The notes under the pieces are model-generated. The model did no database searches and was not told where the DNA came from. It worked only from the letters and a program-made list of their open reading frames with translations. Source: Oscillospiraceae bacterium (GTDB taxonomy: Bacteria; Bacillota; Clostridia; Oscillospirales; Oscillospiraceae). From it: a stretch of DNA of 45,922 nt. The translations under genes and the position numbers were made by a program. Where the stretch lies: assembly GCA_009787625.1 (NCBI GenBank), contig WQSX01000020.1:1-45922 (forward strand), in the 5' to 3' direction. Every line of letters starts with the position of its first letter. Within the stretch, counting starts at the first letter, position 1. Positions 30,656-42,768 of this stretch are shown piece by piece.

Positions 30656-33301
30656 ATGTTGGGAAACTTTAAGCCAAAGGTTTTGTGGGCGAAAAAACCA
30701 AAAGAAGATGAACCGGACGACATAGTATATTTAGAAACCCATCTCGAAGAAACCGCTGGAGTTGCAAGAAAATTATGGAAAAATTGGATACCTGAGGGAT
30801 TAAGAAAGCAGCTTGACGAAAGTCTGCTTATTTTTTTAGCCTATGCGCATGATTTAGGAAAGGCGAGCCCGGCATTTCAGCTCAAGACAGGCTATAATAC
30901 TTGCGACGTTGACGAAAAAATTTATGATGGTCTTGTGCGCGCAGGTTTTGATTTAGGTAAAGATTATACGCCAAGCAAAACACCTCATGCCTTGGTTTCG
31001 TTTGGAATATTAAGGCGACATGGATTCAGTGACGCTGTCAGTGTGGTAGTGGGAGGTCATCACGGAAAACCGCCGACCAGAGATCAGGTAAACAAAGACC
31101 TTGATGCATATGAGGAAAGCTGTGGTTTTGATAAAGTTTCGTGGATACAAGCTCAAGACTTATTGCTAAAAAAAGGGTTAGAAATATCCGGAATTGCAGT
31201 GGAGAGTATAGAAAATATAACGATTACGCGCCCACAACAAGTGCTTTATAGCGGGTTAGTGATACTTGCGGATTGGATTGCAAGTAGTGAGTGGGACGGG
31301 GAAATGCCCACAATGTGGAATCCGCATATTTCGGAAAATATTTATAGTCATCGTTTCGGGATAGAAAATCCTCGCCCGGTACAATCAAATTTAATTCAAG
31401 CTGCAAAGTCATCATGTTCACCGGGTATTTATGTTGTTGAAGCACCAATGGGAGAGGGAAAAACGGAGGCGGCACTTGCCGCCGCAGAAGTTCTTGCAAG
31501 TAAATTTGGCTGTCGCGGTGTGTATTTTGCACTGCCATCACAAGCGACATCTAATGCGATGCTTGCGAGAGTTAAAAACTGGATAGAGCATTTTGGAGGG
31601 CAAGACGGTGCACTCAGTATACGCCTTGCTCACGGCAAAGCTGAACTGAACGAAGAGTACGAAGGAATTAAAATTTCCGGATACAATAGCGACGACAAGG
31701 ATGGTGATAGTGTTGTAATGGTACACGATTGGCTTGTCGGACGAAAAAAGGGAATACTGGCGGATTTTACAGTAGGCACAATAGATCACATCCTAATGGC
31801 GGGGCTAAAGCAAAAACACCTGGCACTTAGGCATTTAGGTCTTGCAAACAAAGTTCTGATTATTGATGAATGTCACGCATATGACGTTTATATGGAGAGT
31901 TATTTGTTAAAAGTAGTAAGGTGGCTTGGAGCGTATGGTGTGCCAATTATTATTTTATCTGCAACACTGCCGGTTGATAGACGCAATTCGTTAATTGAGG
32001 CGTATATGGCAAAGAGAGTGGGTAGTTTAAATCGTGAAGAATACAATCGAGAAAAATCTTTAGCATACCCACTTATTACATACACAGACGGACAATGTGT
32101 TAAATCTGTGCCGGTTGAAGAAAAAATCGCTGATAGGAACAAGGTGGTAGAGGTTGAAAGGCTTGGCGAAGATAAGTTGATAGATGCTTTGCAGACCGTT
32201 TTAGCAGGTGGCGGCTGTGTGGGGCTCATCTTTAATACTGTAAAAAAGGCACAAGAGTTTTATGAAAAAGTAGCTGCCGAGTTTGGGGAAGAAATAGTAG
32301 AGTTACTACATGCCGGATTTATTGGTCTTGATAGAGCGAAACGTGAAAGAAAACTACTTGTTAAGCTCGGCAAAGATTCTACAGAGCGACCAAAGAAAAG
32401 AATTGTTATTGGTACACAAGTTTTTGAGCAGTCGCTGGATATTGATTTTGATGTTATGTTTACGCAGTTATGTCCGATTGATTTGTTGTTACAACGAATG
32501 GGCCGGTTGCACAGGCATTTTAGAGAATCACGCCCCGGTGGTGTGCTGAAGCCGAAGTTCTACGTTGTGGGTGCAGATTGGGGAGATTTTGACAATGGCT
32601 CAAAAGCTGTATATGGCGAGTATTTATTAATGCGAACTTGTAGTGTTTTAGAAAATTGGTCGCCAAGTGTTGAGTTGCCGACTGATATTCCACATTTGGT
32701 TGCACAGGTGTACAATGATGACTCTGAGATTTCCCCACCTGTGGAGTTTGTTGAGGATTACGAAAAAGTTCAATCTGAACATAAAATGCGAAATGAAGAT
32801 AGAAAAAGCAGAGCAAAAGGTTATCAGATAAGTGGTAATATTACAGATCGCAACATACTCGGTTGGCTTGATAATTCTCGCAAAGAAAGTGAGGGAGAAG
32901 CGTCAATCAGAGATGGTGCTGATGCAATTGAGGTATTAGTGGTGCAACGGAGGGGTGGCGAAATATGTCTGATCCCGTGGATAAATGAAGGCGAGCCGGT
33001 TGTAGACCGCACACCAAGCGACAGACTTGCGAAAACTATTGCCGGCTGCTCAGTGCGTTTACCATTGGCTTTTAGTAGATATAAGAAACTGGAAAGTACA
33101 ATTGAGATTCTTGAAGAACAAATGGTAGATGCAAACATCAAAAATGGTTGGTATGAGTCTTATTGGCTTGAAGGTTCGTTAATATTAATTTTGGATGAAG
33201 ATTTAAATGCAGTCATCGGAGAACATCGCTTACATTATTGCGAGCATTTAGGATTGCGAGTCAGTGACGATTCAAAAGCAAACAAGAGTTCTGAGTGTTG
33301 A
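30656..33301 (+). CDS. cas3: Cas3 helicase-nuclease (type I-E)
   Basis: An 881-residue protein. The HD nuclease has His29, AYAHDLGKASPAFQ at about 62-75 and HHGKPP near 140. The helicase has Walker A APMGEGKTEA (about 262-271), DECH (about 404-407), SATLP (about 434) and the motif VI QRMGRLHRH (about 613). A Cas3 C-terminal domain follows. Recruited by Cascade, it unwinds and degrades the target. It is 246 bp ahead of the Cascade genes, in the gap that holds the minus-strand mini-CRISPR. It probably shares a transcript with the SH3 gene. Confidence 0.97.
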   Translation: MLGNFKPKVLWAKKPKEDEPDDIVYLETHLEETAGVARKLWKNWIPEGLRKQLDESLLIFLAYAHDLGKASPAFQLKTGYNTCDVDEKIYDGLVRAGFDLGKDYTPSKTPHALVSFGILRRHGFSDAVSVVVGGHHGKPPTRDQVNKDLDAYEESCGFDKVSWIQAQDLLLKKGLEISGIAVESIENITITRPQQVLYSGLVILADWIASSEWDGEMPTMWNPHISENIYSHRFGIENPRPVQSNLIQAAKSSCSPGIYVVEAPMGEGKTEAALAAAEVLASKFGCRGVYFALPSQATSNAMLARVKNWIEHFGGQDGALSIRLAHGKAELNEEYEGIKISGYNSDDKDGDSVVMVHDWLVGRKKGILADFTVGTIDHILMAGLKQKHLALRHLGLANKVLIIDECHAYDVYMESYLLKVVRWLGAYGVPIIILSATLPVDRRNSLIEAYMAKRVGSLNREEYNREKSLAYPLITYTDGQCVKSVPVEEKIADRNKVVEVERLGEDKLIDALQTVLAGGGCVGLIFNTVKKAQEFYEKVAAEFGEEIVELLHAGFIGLDRAKRERKLLVKLGKDSTERPKKRIVIGTQVFEQSLDIDFDVMFTQLCPIDLLLQRMGRLHRHFRESRPGGVLKPKFYVVGADWGDFDNGSKAVYGEYLLMRTCSVLENWSPSVELPTDIPHLVAQVYNDDSEISPPVEFVEDYEKVQSEHKMRNEDRKSRAKGYQISGNITDRNILGWLDNSRKESEGEASIRDGADAIEVLVVQRRGGEICLIPWINEGEPVVDRTPSDRLAKTIAGCSVRLPLAFSRYKKLESTIEILEEQMVDANIKNGWYESYWLEGSLILILDEDLNAVIGEHRLHYCEHLGLRVSDDSKANKSSEC

Positions 33302-33312
33302 TGCAGAACTCT

Positions 33313-33404
33313 TGTCGTGTCCCCGCATATGCAGGGCAGGTGTTTAATCATAAACGTCCATTTATAAACAACTAAGGGTCACCCCCGCGAGTAGCAGGGC
33401 GTTT
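33313..33404 (-). ncRNA. Degenerate mini-CRISPR: predicted cas-regulating guide RNA
   Basis: On the minus strand, repeat A (33375-33404) ends GCGGGGGTGACCCT and repeat B (33313-33341) has TGCCCTGCATATGCGGGG. Both keep the hairpin of the main array, with the same C-to-T change in the stem (a G-U pair), and both lie at the array period (62 against 61 bp). The single 33-nt spacer (33342-33374) starts TAGTTGTTTATAAAT. Its first 15 nt match 33465-33451 at all but position 6, next to AAC. An extended -10 (TGCTAAAAT, 33414-33422) could start the RNA near 33407. This is the layout of Cascade-guided regulators (CreR or CreTA type). Confidence 0.75.
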
Positions 33405-33450
33405 TCGGAAAACATTTTAGCACAGATTGATAAAATAAGCTAGCATCAAT

Positions 33451-33506
33451 ATTTATAAATAACTAGTTGAGTTTTTCTTGACATATCCTTTTTCGTATGT
33501 TATTAT
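33451..33506 (+). promoter_or_regulatory. cas8e operon promoter with predicted Cascade target site
   Basis: TTGACA (33478-33483), 17-base spacer, TATTAT (33501-33506), then AGGAGG before cas8e. The target 33451-33465 with PAM complement GTT at 33466-33468 ends 9 bases upstream of the -35. Cascade bound here would lie at about -45 to -62 and cover the promoter edge. Confidence 0.8.
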
Positions 33507-33547
33507 ATCAGTAATAGGGGTTTATTTTTATGTGATAGGAGGATAAT

Positions 33548-35164
33548 ATGACAGAGCCAATATATAATTTGCTAGATGAGCCTTGGGTAAAGGTTACAAA
33601 CCTCCAAGGTGAAGAGGAAATGTTGTCAATCACAAGCACACTTGTGAAAAGTCACGAGTTGAGAAGTCTGTCTGGAGAGATGCCGTCACAAGATTTGGCG
33701 ATATTGCGCCTATTGTTAGGTGTCCTTTATTCGATATATACTCGTACTGAAGAATATGAAAATGCACGAGATGATGAAAGTAAAGATGCGTGCATGGATA
33801 TGTGGGAAAGACTGTGGAAACGCAGTCATTTTCTTGAAAACGAAATTGTTGACTATTTACAGAAATACCGTGATAGGTTTTGGCTTAGACACCCGGAACT
33901 GCCCTTTTACCAACTAGCTGAAATTAAGAAAGGCAGTGATTTCGTCACTTCAAAAATGATTGGAAGCATGGTAGAAAGTAGCAACAAAACCATGTTATTT
34001 CAAAGCAGAACAGGAAAAAGCAAGCAGTATTTGGACTACCCCGAAGCAACACGCTGGCTGCTTTACTTAAATAGTTTTGATGATGCGTCGGCAAAGCCTA
34101 GCCAAAAAGGCTTAGAGTCCATGAGTGTAGCTTGGCTCGGGCAACTTGGTCTAGTTTACGTTGCAGGTGCAAATTTGTTTGAAACACTGATGTTAAATTT
34201 TTCTCTTGTAAATTTTAACATTGGTGAAGGCGAACCGTGGGGGAAAGGTGATGCGACGTGGGAGTTAGAAAAGCCGCGAACAGCTGAAAGAACAGTTATC
34301 ACGGTGCCAAGTAGCGCAGAAGAATTGTTTACTTTGCAATCACGCCGTATTCAGTTAAAATATCAGGGAGATAAAGTGACAGGCTTTACCCTTCTTGGGG
34401 GAGATAAGTTTGATAGCGAGGATGCCTTTGCAGAGCCTATGACCACATGGAAGCTTAGCAAATCTAAAACGGGTTCTGGAGAAGTGTTTATACCGCCGAG
34501 TAATGCTGCACGAAATCCGTCAAAGCAACTTTGGCGCGATTTTGCACCACTATTGTTGGAGGCTGAGAGCGATTCAGAAAAACACCGTAAACCCGGAGTG
34601 CTAAAATGGATTTCGGAGCTGGATGGTATTATTTCTTCTAAACAAGTTCAAATCTGCACGATGTCAATAAAATATGGAAATATGCAAAGTGGTATAGATG
34701 AGGTCTGGGATGACACACTTTCTGTAAATACATTTATATTATCGAAAGTAGGTGAAAAGTGGATCGGGCGCATAACCAATATAGTGAAAACAACAGAGGA
34801 TTTAGTCAAAACATTGGGAAACCTTGCTTCAAATATTGCAAAGGCGAGTGGCTCTGTTGATGGGCTGAATCAACGCAATTACGCCATGGAAAGAGCTTAT
34901 GCCGCACTGGATATACCGTTTAGAACTTGGCTTGCGTCCATTGATGACACATCAAATATCAATGAAAAATGCAACAAGTGGATTGATAAAGCTAAAAGAG
35001 TTATTTTAGACCATGGAGAAAATCTTGTTTCGCAAGCAGGGACTCAAGCCTTTGTTGGAAGAACTGTTATTGTAGGTAACAAAGAGTCACATTATAGCAC
35101 TCCTAGAGTTTACGGCTGGTTTAAGGGTGGCATATCAAAAATATTAAGTAATAAAATTCAATAA
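33548..35164 (+). CDS. cas8e: Cas8e (Cse1/CasA), large Cascade subunit
   Basis: A 538-residue protein: NLLDEPWVKVTNLQGEEEMLSI at the N-terminus is the family signature. It recognises the PAM, holds the crRNA 5' end and recruits Cas3. The C-terminal third is the four-helix bundle. AGGAGG lies 5 nt upstream. It starts an operon of six closely spaced or overlapping genes down to cas2. Confidence 0.97.
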   Translation: MTEPIYNLLDEPWVKVTNLQGEEEMLSITSTLVKSHELRSLSGEMPSQDLAILRLLLGVLYSIYTRTEEYENARDDESKDACMDMWERLWKRSHFLENEIVDYLQKYRDRFWLRHPELPFYQLAEIKKGSDFVTSKMIGSMVESSNKTMLFQSRTGKSKQYLDYPEATRWLLYLNSFDDASAKPSQKGLESMSVAWLGQLGLVYVAGANLFETLMLNFSLVNFNIGEGEPWGKGDATWELEKPRTAERTVITVPSSAEELFTLQSRRIQLKYQGDKVTGFTLLGGDKFDSEDAFAEPMTTWKLSKSKTGSGEVFIPPSNAARNPSKQLWRDFAPLLLEAESDSEKHRKPGVLKWISELDGIISSKQVQICTMSIKYGNMQSGIDEVWDDTLSVNTFILSKVGEKWIGRITNIVKTTEDLVKTLGNLASNIAKASGSVDGLNQRNYAMERAYAALDIPFRTWLASIDDTSNINEKCNKWIDKAKRVILDHGENLVSQAGTQAFVGRTVIVGNKESHYSTPRVYGWFKGGISKILSNKIQ

Positions 35165-35182
35165 AATTGTGAGGTGAATAAA

Positions 35183-35746
35183 TTGTCAAAAGGATTAGAA
35201 GTAAAGGATTTTGTCCATCGGAAGATAATAATGCTGGATAAAGAAGAACCCTACAGTAAGGCGGCATGTGCAAAACTGAGACGTGCTTTAGGGAAGTCTC
35301 CGGGTGAAGCTCCTGATGTTTGGGAGATAACTTTGTATGGTGCGCCTGAAGGTGAAAAATCCGAGAGTGCTATCCATACATGCTTGACATTATATGCACT
35401 GCATCGTCAAGGGAAAAGCGAGAGCATGAGTGAAGAGAAAATCGGATTTGGGACTGCAATCGCCAAGCTGGTTGCGATAAAGCCTGACAGTGAAGATGCC
35501 ATTAGGCGACGATTTAACGCAGTTGCTACCTCTGTGGAGTTTGCTGAACTTGCACATCATGCGAAAGGGCTGGTGCAGTTGCTTAAATCAAATGACATAA
35601 AAATGGATTATCCTCACTTTGCAAATGAATTATTTTATTTCCACCTCCCCGACCAAAGAGATAAAACCCGCCTAGAGTGGGGCAAGCAGTTTTATCGTAT
35701 AATTGAAAGTGAAAATAATAAGAATGAAAGGATAAATGAGAAATGA
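35183..35746 (+). CDS. cse2: Cse2 (CasB), small Cascade subunit
   Basis: A 187-residue protein; two copies line the belly of Cascade and hold the displaced strand. Recognised by length, position and the pattern AACKLRRALGKSPGEAP-like segment near the start (AKLRRALGKSPGEAPDVW) and FNAVATSVEFAELAHHAKGL. I start at TTG 35183, with GAGGTG 6 nt upstream; a GTG at 35174 lies inside that ribosome site. Overlaps cas7e by four bases. Confidence 0.92.
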   Translation: MSKGLEVKDFVHRKIIMLDKEEPYSKAACAKLRRALGKSPGEAPDVWEITLYGAPEGEKSESAIHTCLTLYALHRQGKSESMSEEKIGFGTAIAKLVAIKPDSEDAIRRRFNAVATSVEFAELAHHAKGLVQLLKSNDIKMDYPHFANELFYFHLPDQRDKTRLEWGKQFYRIIESENNKNERINEK

Positions 35747-36822
35747 AACCAAAACTATTTATGGATATTCACGTTATTCAGACAGTGCCTCCAAGTTGTC
35801 TCAACAGAGATGACACGGGAAGCCCTAAAACAGCCGTTTACGGAGGAGCGCGTCGCGCAAGAGTATCTTCGCAATCGTGGAAGCGGGCAATGCGCTTAAT
35901 GTTTAATGAGCATTTAGATGTAAGTGAATTAAGTTATCGTACATTGAAGATTTTTGACTTGGTGGCAGATAAAATTTTGGAGAAATCTTCCGAGTATACC
36001 CGTGAAGATGCCCTTGTAATGGCAAAAGAAATGCTGAAGAAAGCAAAAGTCGAGCCATCAAAAAAGGATGCAGATAAATCAGAGGCACTTTTCTTTTTAT
36101 CAGATAAGCAAGCCGAAAATCTTGCGAGTTTAGCTCTCGAAGGTCTTGATGACAAGGAAACCACGAAAGCAGTAGTTCAAACGCTTAAAGCTAACAATGG
36201 TGTCGACTTGGCTCTTTTTGGGCGAATGGTTGCATCAAATCCGGATATAAACTGCGATGCGTCTGCGCAAGTTGCCCATGCAATATCCACACACAGAATA
36301 GAAAATGAGTATGACTATTTTACCGCTGTGGACGATTTATCTACAGAAGAACATGCAGGTGCGGGTATGATAGGTACGGTTGAATATAATTCCGCAACAC
36401 TGTACCGTTATGCAACAGTTGCTGTACATGAGCTGTTTGTACAATTATCGAAAGATTCATCAGCTTTAGAGAGAGCCTTGAGAGAATTTATTCGTGCTTT
36501 TGTTTTATCCATGCCAAGCGGTAAGCAAAATACTTTTGCCGCACACACTTTGCCTTATGCAGTAATGGTTAGCTTGCGCTCAGATCGCCCGTTAAATTTG
36601 GTTGATGCGTTTGAAAAACCTATAAAATCAACTGAAGGCTTCACGTTGCCATCTGCTGAAGAGTTTGCCAAGCATGCAATGAAATCATATAGTGAGTTTT
36701 GTACAAAACCTGTGTCAAGTTATACTGTCGGTGAATTTTTACCTGAACTTGGCAAAAAACTGAACTTGGATGAACTGTTGATTGAAGCTGTTAAGGATAC
36801 TGTGGAGAGGATTATGTCATGA
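35743..36822 (+). CDS. cas7e: Cas7e (Cse4/CasC), backbone subunit
   Basis: A 359-residue RRM-fold protein. MDIHVIQTVPPSCLNRDDTG, then GARRARVSSQSWKRAMR is the family signature; six copies form the crRNA-bound backbone. The thumb and glycine-rich segment GAGMIGTVEYNSATLYRY is present. Overlaps both neighbours by four bases. Confidence 0.97.
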   Translation: MKPKLFMDIHVIQTVPPSCLNRDDTGSPKTAVYGGARRARVSSQSWKRAMRLMFNEHLDVSELSYRTLKIFDLVADKILEKSSEYTREDALVMAKEMLKKAKVEPSKKDADKSEALFFLSDKQAENLASLALEGLDDKETTKAVVQTLKANNGVDLALFGRMVASNPDINCDASAQVAHAISTHRIENEYDYFTAVDDLSTEEHAGAGMIGTVEYNSATLYRYATVAVHELFVQLSKDSSALERALREFIRAFVLSMPSGKQNTFAAHTLPYAVMVSLRSDRPLNLVDAFEKPIKSTEGFTLPSAEEFAKHAMKSYSEFCTKPVSSYTVGEFLPELGKKLNLDELLIEAVKDTVERIMS

Positions 36823-37469
36823 GTACCTTATTGCTTAGGTTAGTAGCACCACTTCAATCATGGGGAACTGATAGCAAGTTTGAACGGCGGGCAACCGGAC
36901 GTGAACCCAGTAAAAGTGGAGTAATTGGACTCTTGGCGGCCGCACTTGGGCGTAGACGAGATGAATCGCTTGATGATTTGGCAGCTCTGAAGTTTGGCGT
37001 GCGTGTGGTCAAGCCGGGGCATGTGATGATGGATTTTCATACAGCAAAAAGCACGAAACAGACTTATGTAACCAAACGCTATTATCTTGAAGACGCAGCA
37101 TTCTTGGTTGGTCTTGAAGGTGATGTTGAACTTTTGCAAGCTCTTGAATCAGCCGTAAAAGTACCATATTTTCCACTATTTTTAGGGCGGAAAGCTTGTC
37201 CGCCAACAGGGAGAATAAGTTTAGGTATACGCAATTTATCGCTAAAAGAGGCATTATTAGGTGAAGCCTTTGACGGCGAATCAAACTCTGATGCGCCCGC
37301 GAGATGTATTATACATATGGACGTTGACGAACCTGGTGCATATAGACAACATGACATGCCAATTAGTTTCGATCAAAAGCATAGGAAATTTGCTTATAGG
37401 TATATCAAGACCGATATAGAGTTTATGAGTTGCAAAACAGAGCATGATGCATTTGAAGGGATGGATTAG
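36819..37469 (+). CDS. cas5e: Cas5e (CasD)
   Basis: A 216-residue protein. LLLRLVAPLQSWGTDSKFERR and EPSKSGVIGLLAAALGR are typical of Cas5e, which grips the 5' handle of crRNA at the foot of Cascade. Overlaps cas7e by four bases (ATGA). Confidence 0.96.
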   Translation: MSTLLLRLVAPLQSWGTDSKFERRATGREPSKSGVIGLLAAALGRRRDESLDDLAALKFGVRVVKPGHVMMDFHTAKSTKQTYVTKRYYLEDAAFLVGLEGDVELLQALESAVKVPYFPLFLGRKACPPTGRISLGIRNLSLKEALLGEAFDGESNSDAPARCIIHMDVDEPGAYRQHDMPISFDQKHRKFAYRYIKTDIEFMSCKTEHDAFEGMD

Positions 37470-37471
37470 AG

Positions 37472-40043
<2,572 letters not shown>

Positions 40044-40071
40044 GGTCTGATTAAAACGGGATTTTTTAAGT

Positions 40072-41931
40072 ATATGCCCCGCACATGCGGGGGTGATCCC
40101 TATTCATATTCTGCACAAGCTTCGCATTAATAATATGCCCCGCACATGCGGGGGTGATCCCAGCTCTTCCGCTATAACGTAGAGCATTACATAATATGCC
40201 CCGCACATGCGGGGGTGATCCCAATAGTGCTCGACTTTGAGCTGTTCGAGCCGTATATGCCCCGCACATGCGGGGGTGATCCCATCTACATGATGACCGA
40301 TTACAACAACGGCTTATATGCCCCGCACATGCGGGGGTGATCCCTGAGAAAGATTGCCCATATTTTGACGAATGTAATATGCCCCGCACATGCGGGGGTG
40401 ATCCCTCTACTAACTTTGCGAATGTCAACAGCAACGGATATGCCCCGCACATGCGGGGGTGATCCCATTACCTAGACCTCCGGGTGCACCAACTTTAGAT
40501 ATGCCCCGCACATGCGGGGGTGATCCCGATGACCGCAGAAAGTTGACGGAAATCTGCATATATGCCCCGCACATGCGGGGGTGATCCCCTAAGCTCACCA
40601 TTCACATATTGATTGAATGTATATGCCCCGCACATGCGGGGGTGATCCCGATATGAGCGTGGTAGTCAGCAGCCTACGTTGATATGCCCCGCACATGCGG
40701 GGGTGATCCCAAAAGTGGGCATACGTACCCTAAAAACGGAGAATATGCCCCGCACATGCGGGGGTGATCCCAGAAAAACCCGCCACCGATAAAGGTGACG
40801 GGCATATGCCCCGCACATGCGGGGGTGATCCCGTTACTCCTTTCATAGATTTCTCCGTGTCCGTATATGCCCCGCACATGCGGGGGTGATCCCGTATAGG
40901 CGGTCTTGTTTTTCGGCGGCGAACTATATGCCCCGCACATGCGGGGGTGATCCCGCGATATATACTACATATATATCAAAAAACTTATATGCCCCGCACA
41001 TGCGGGGGTGATCCCGTGTGATAATGCGCTCTACATTGACACTATTAATATGCCCCGCACATGCGGGGGTGATCCCAGCCGTTGAGCGCCATCTAATAGT
41101 CCACTGGCATATGCCCCGCACATGCGGGGGTGATCCCGTCGCCGTCAAGAATAATTTGCAAACTTTCGTATATGCCCCGCACATGCGGGGGTGATCCCTT
41201 TAAATCAATTTATTAGATTTTGCTTCTTTTATATGCCCCGCACATGCGGGGGTGATCCCGTAGAGCATTACATATTCATGTTCAAGGTAGAATATGCCCC
41301 GCACATGCGGGGGTGATCCCTGCAAACGACCATTTGAAGGAACATGCGATATATATGCCCCGCACATGCGGGGGTGATCCCGGTTCTTTTTGTTCGGGGC
41401 GGGCGAGTCGATTATATGCCCCGCACATGCGGGGGTGATCCCGCGCCATGTCAAGAGGTCAGCGTGAACCTCTTAATATGCCCCGCACATGCGGGGGTGA
41501 TCCCGAGCCTCACTACTTCGGAGAATTCGTAAACGCATATGCCCCGCACATGCGGGGGTGATCCCACACTTACAGGAGTTTGCCACTCTGCGAAGTCATA
41601 TGCCCCGCACATGCGGGGGTGATCCCCTGAGTGGGATTGTTGAGCAAGCTAAGTTGACATATGCCCCGCACATGCGGGGGTGATCCCTCGCCCCGTCAAC
41701 GCTCTTACGGCTCGTTTCGATATGCCCCGCACATGCGGGGGTGATCCCGTACACAAAATTGCATTTGCCGGCATACCTTTATATGCCCCGCACATGCGGG
41801 GGTGATCCCCTATGAGCTTGAAGGTCCTATGCCTCGGCAACATATGCCCCGCACATGCGGGGGTGATCCCTCATCAGCATCTATTTTTGGTGTTACATCT
41901 AGATATGCCCCGCACATGCGGGGGTGATCCC
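40072..41931 (+). CRISPR. Type I-E CRISPR array, 31 repeats and 30 spacers
   Basis: A 29-bp repeat (consensus at 40072-40100, with stem CCCCGC/GCGGGG and 3' end GGGTGATCCC) occurs 31 times with a period of 61. I see no variant repeats, including the last. Spacers are 32 nt; the one at about 41443-41475 is 33. The 3' end GTGATCCC gives the expected 8-nt handle, so transcription is rightward from the cas side. Spacers 2 and 20 overlap by 15 nt, which yields AAC as the inferred PAM. Confidence 0.98.
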
Positions 41932-41966
41932 TTAGATAAATACATCAGCGGGCGATAGCTGTCAAC

Positions 41967-41992
41967 GCAAAAGCCGCTCTTTCGGACGGCTT
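41967..41992 (-). terminator. Terminator of a leftward transcript (hicB remnant)
   Basis: AAGCCG (41971-41976) pairs with CGGCTT (41987-41992); on the minus strand the stem is followed by TTTT. It is placed to end the hicB-like fragment and lies 36 bp after the last repeat. Confidence 0.5.
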
Positions 41993-42008
41993 AGTGGTTA
42001 GATTACGG

Positions 42009-42105
42009 TTAATGAAGTCTTTTAGATAAAGCGTCTTGCAATACACGGGATAAACTTAAACCTGTTTCTGCAACTTTTTCATCCATCCACTTAGGAATAA
42101 TATAA
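42009..42105 (-). pseudogene. 3' remnant of a HicB-type antitoxin gene
   Basis: On the minus strand, after an in-frame stop, the last 32 codons read YIIPKWMDEKVAETGLSL then SRVLQDALSKRLH. This is the C-terminal part of HicB-like antitoxins (IPxWLDxxA then FSQVLQxALxxxL). The 5' part and hicA are absent. It shows that the array was placed beside, or replaced, an older toxin-antitoxin module. Confidence 0.55.
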
Positions 42106-42244
42106 AATAATTACTTAAAGTTGACATATGCATAACCACGTAGTACAGTGAATTCGCCACTGCTCACAAAAAATCGTTCCTGCTTTTGCGAAAAACTCCT
42201 AAAAATGGTTACACTTTTTGTGAAAGCACTTGAAATGCTGTGTG

Positions 42245-42273
42245 TTGGCACTTAGAATACGTTTAGTTATAAT
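42245..42273 (+). promoter_or_regulatory. Promoter of the flavodoxin gene
   Basis: TTGGCA (42245-42250), 17-base spacer, TATAAT (42268-42273), then GTGAGG before the ATG at 42301. A second TTGACA occurs at 42122 without a good -10. Confidence 0.7.
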
Positions 42274-42300
42274 ATTACAAAAACCGAAAGTGAGGAAAAA

Positions 42301-42768
42301 ATGAAAAAATTAATCCTATACGCCACAAAATACGGTGCGACCGCAGAAATCGCACGACGCATCGCTGAAAAACTCGGTGATGCAAATACTCACGATTTGA
42401 AAAACCCAATTCCTGATTTAGCAGAATATGATTGCATTATCATTGGTAGCTCAATTTATGCAGGAGCGTTTCGCAAAGAGGTCAAGAGCTTCTTTGCACA
42501 AAACGAAGGGGAGCTACTTCAAAAGAAGTTGGGCTTGTTTGCGAGTGGCATGAGCAGGGGTGATGGGGACAAAGTCTTCGCTGAAAATGTTCCTGATAAA
42601 ATCAAGCAAACGATAAAAGCCACAGCACTGCTCGGCGGAATCTTTGACCCGACCAAGGCAAATTTTATGGAGCGGTTCATCATGAAAATCGTCACGAAAC
42701 AGTCAGGGCATGTTGAACGGATTGACGACAGTAAAATCGAGAACTTTGTGAGGGAGATGCAAGGATAA
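42301..42768 (+). CDS. Flavodoxin-domain protein (HemG-like)
   Basis: A 155-residue flavodoxin-like protein: LILYATKYGATAEIARRIAE gives the phosphate loop, and YDCIIIGSSIYAGAF binds FMN. Its length and pattern are close to HemG-type (menaquinone-dependent protoporphyrinogen oxidase family), but clostridia without haem use such proteins for other redox work. TAATG links it to the next gene. Confidence 0.88.
   Translation: MKKLILYATKYGATAEIARRIAEKLGDANTHDLKNPIPDLAEYDCIIIGSSIYAGAFRKEVKSFFAQNEGELLQKKLGLFASGMSRGDGDKVFAENVPDKIKQTIKATALLGGIFDPTKANFMERFIMKIVTKQSGHVERIDDSKIENFVREMQG

Noticed and set aside
33513-33547. A CreT-like toxin RNA under the cas8e promoter
   Set aside because: Only about 35 nt separate the predicted start from the cas8e start codon, with no mini-ORF, so direct autoregulation of the cas operon is simpler.
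40066-41843. Long minus-strand and plus-strand ORFs with recurring SPPHVRGI, ITPACAGHI and RDHPRMCGAY units
   Set aside because: They are translations of the CRISPR repeat in different frames, not proteins.
40101-41902. CRISPR spacers that target the mobile elements in this window
   Set aside because: I saw no spacer-length match by eye to the rest of the window; a proper alignment on both strands would be needed to be sure.
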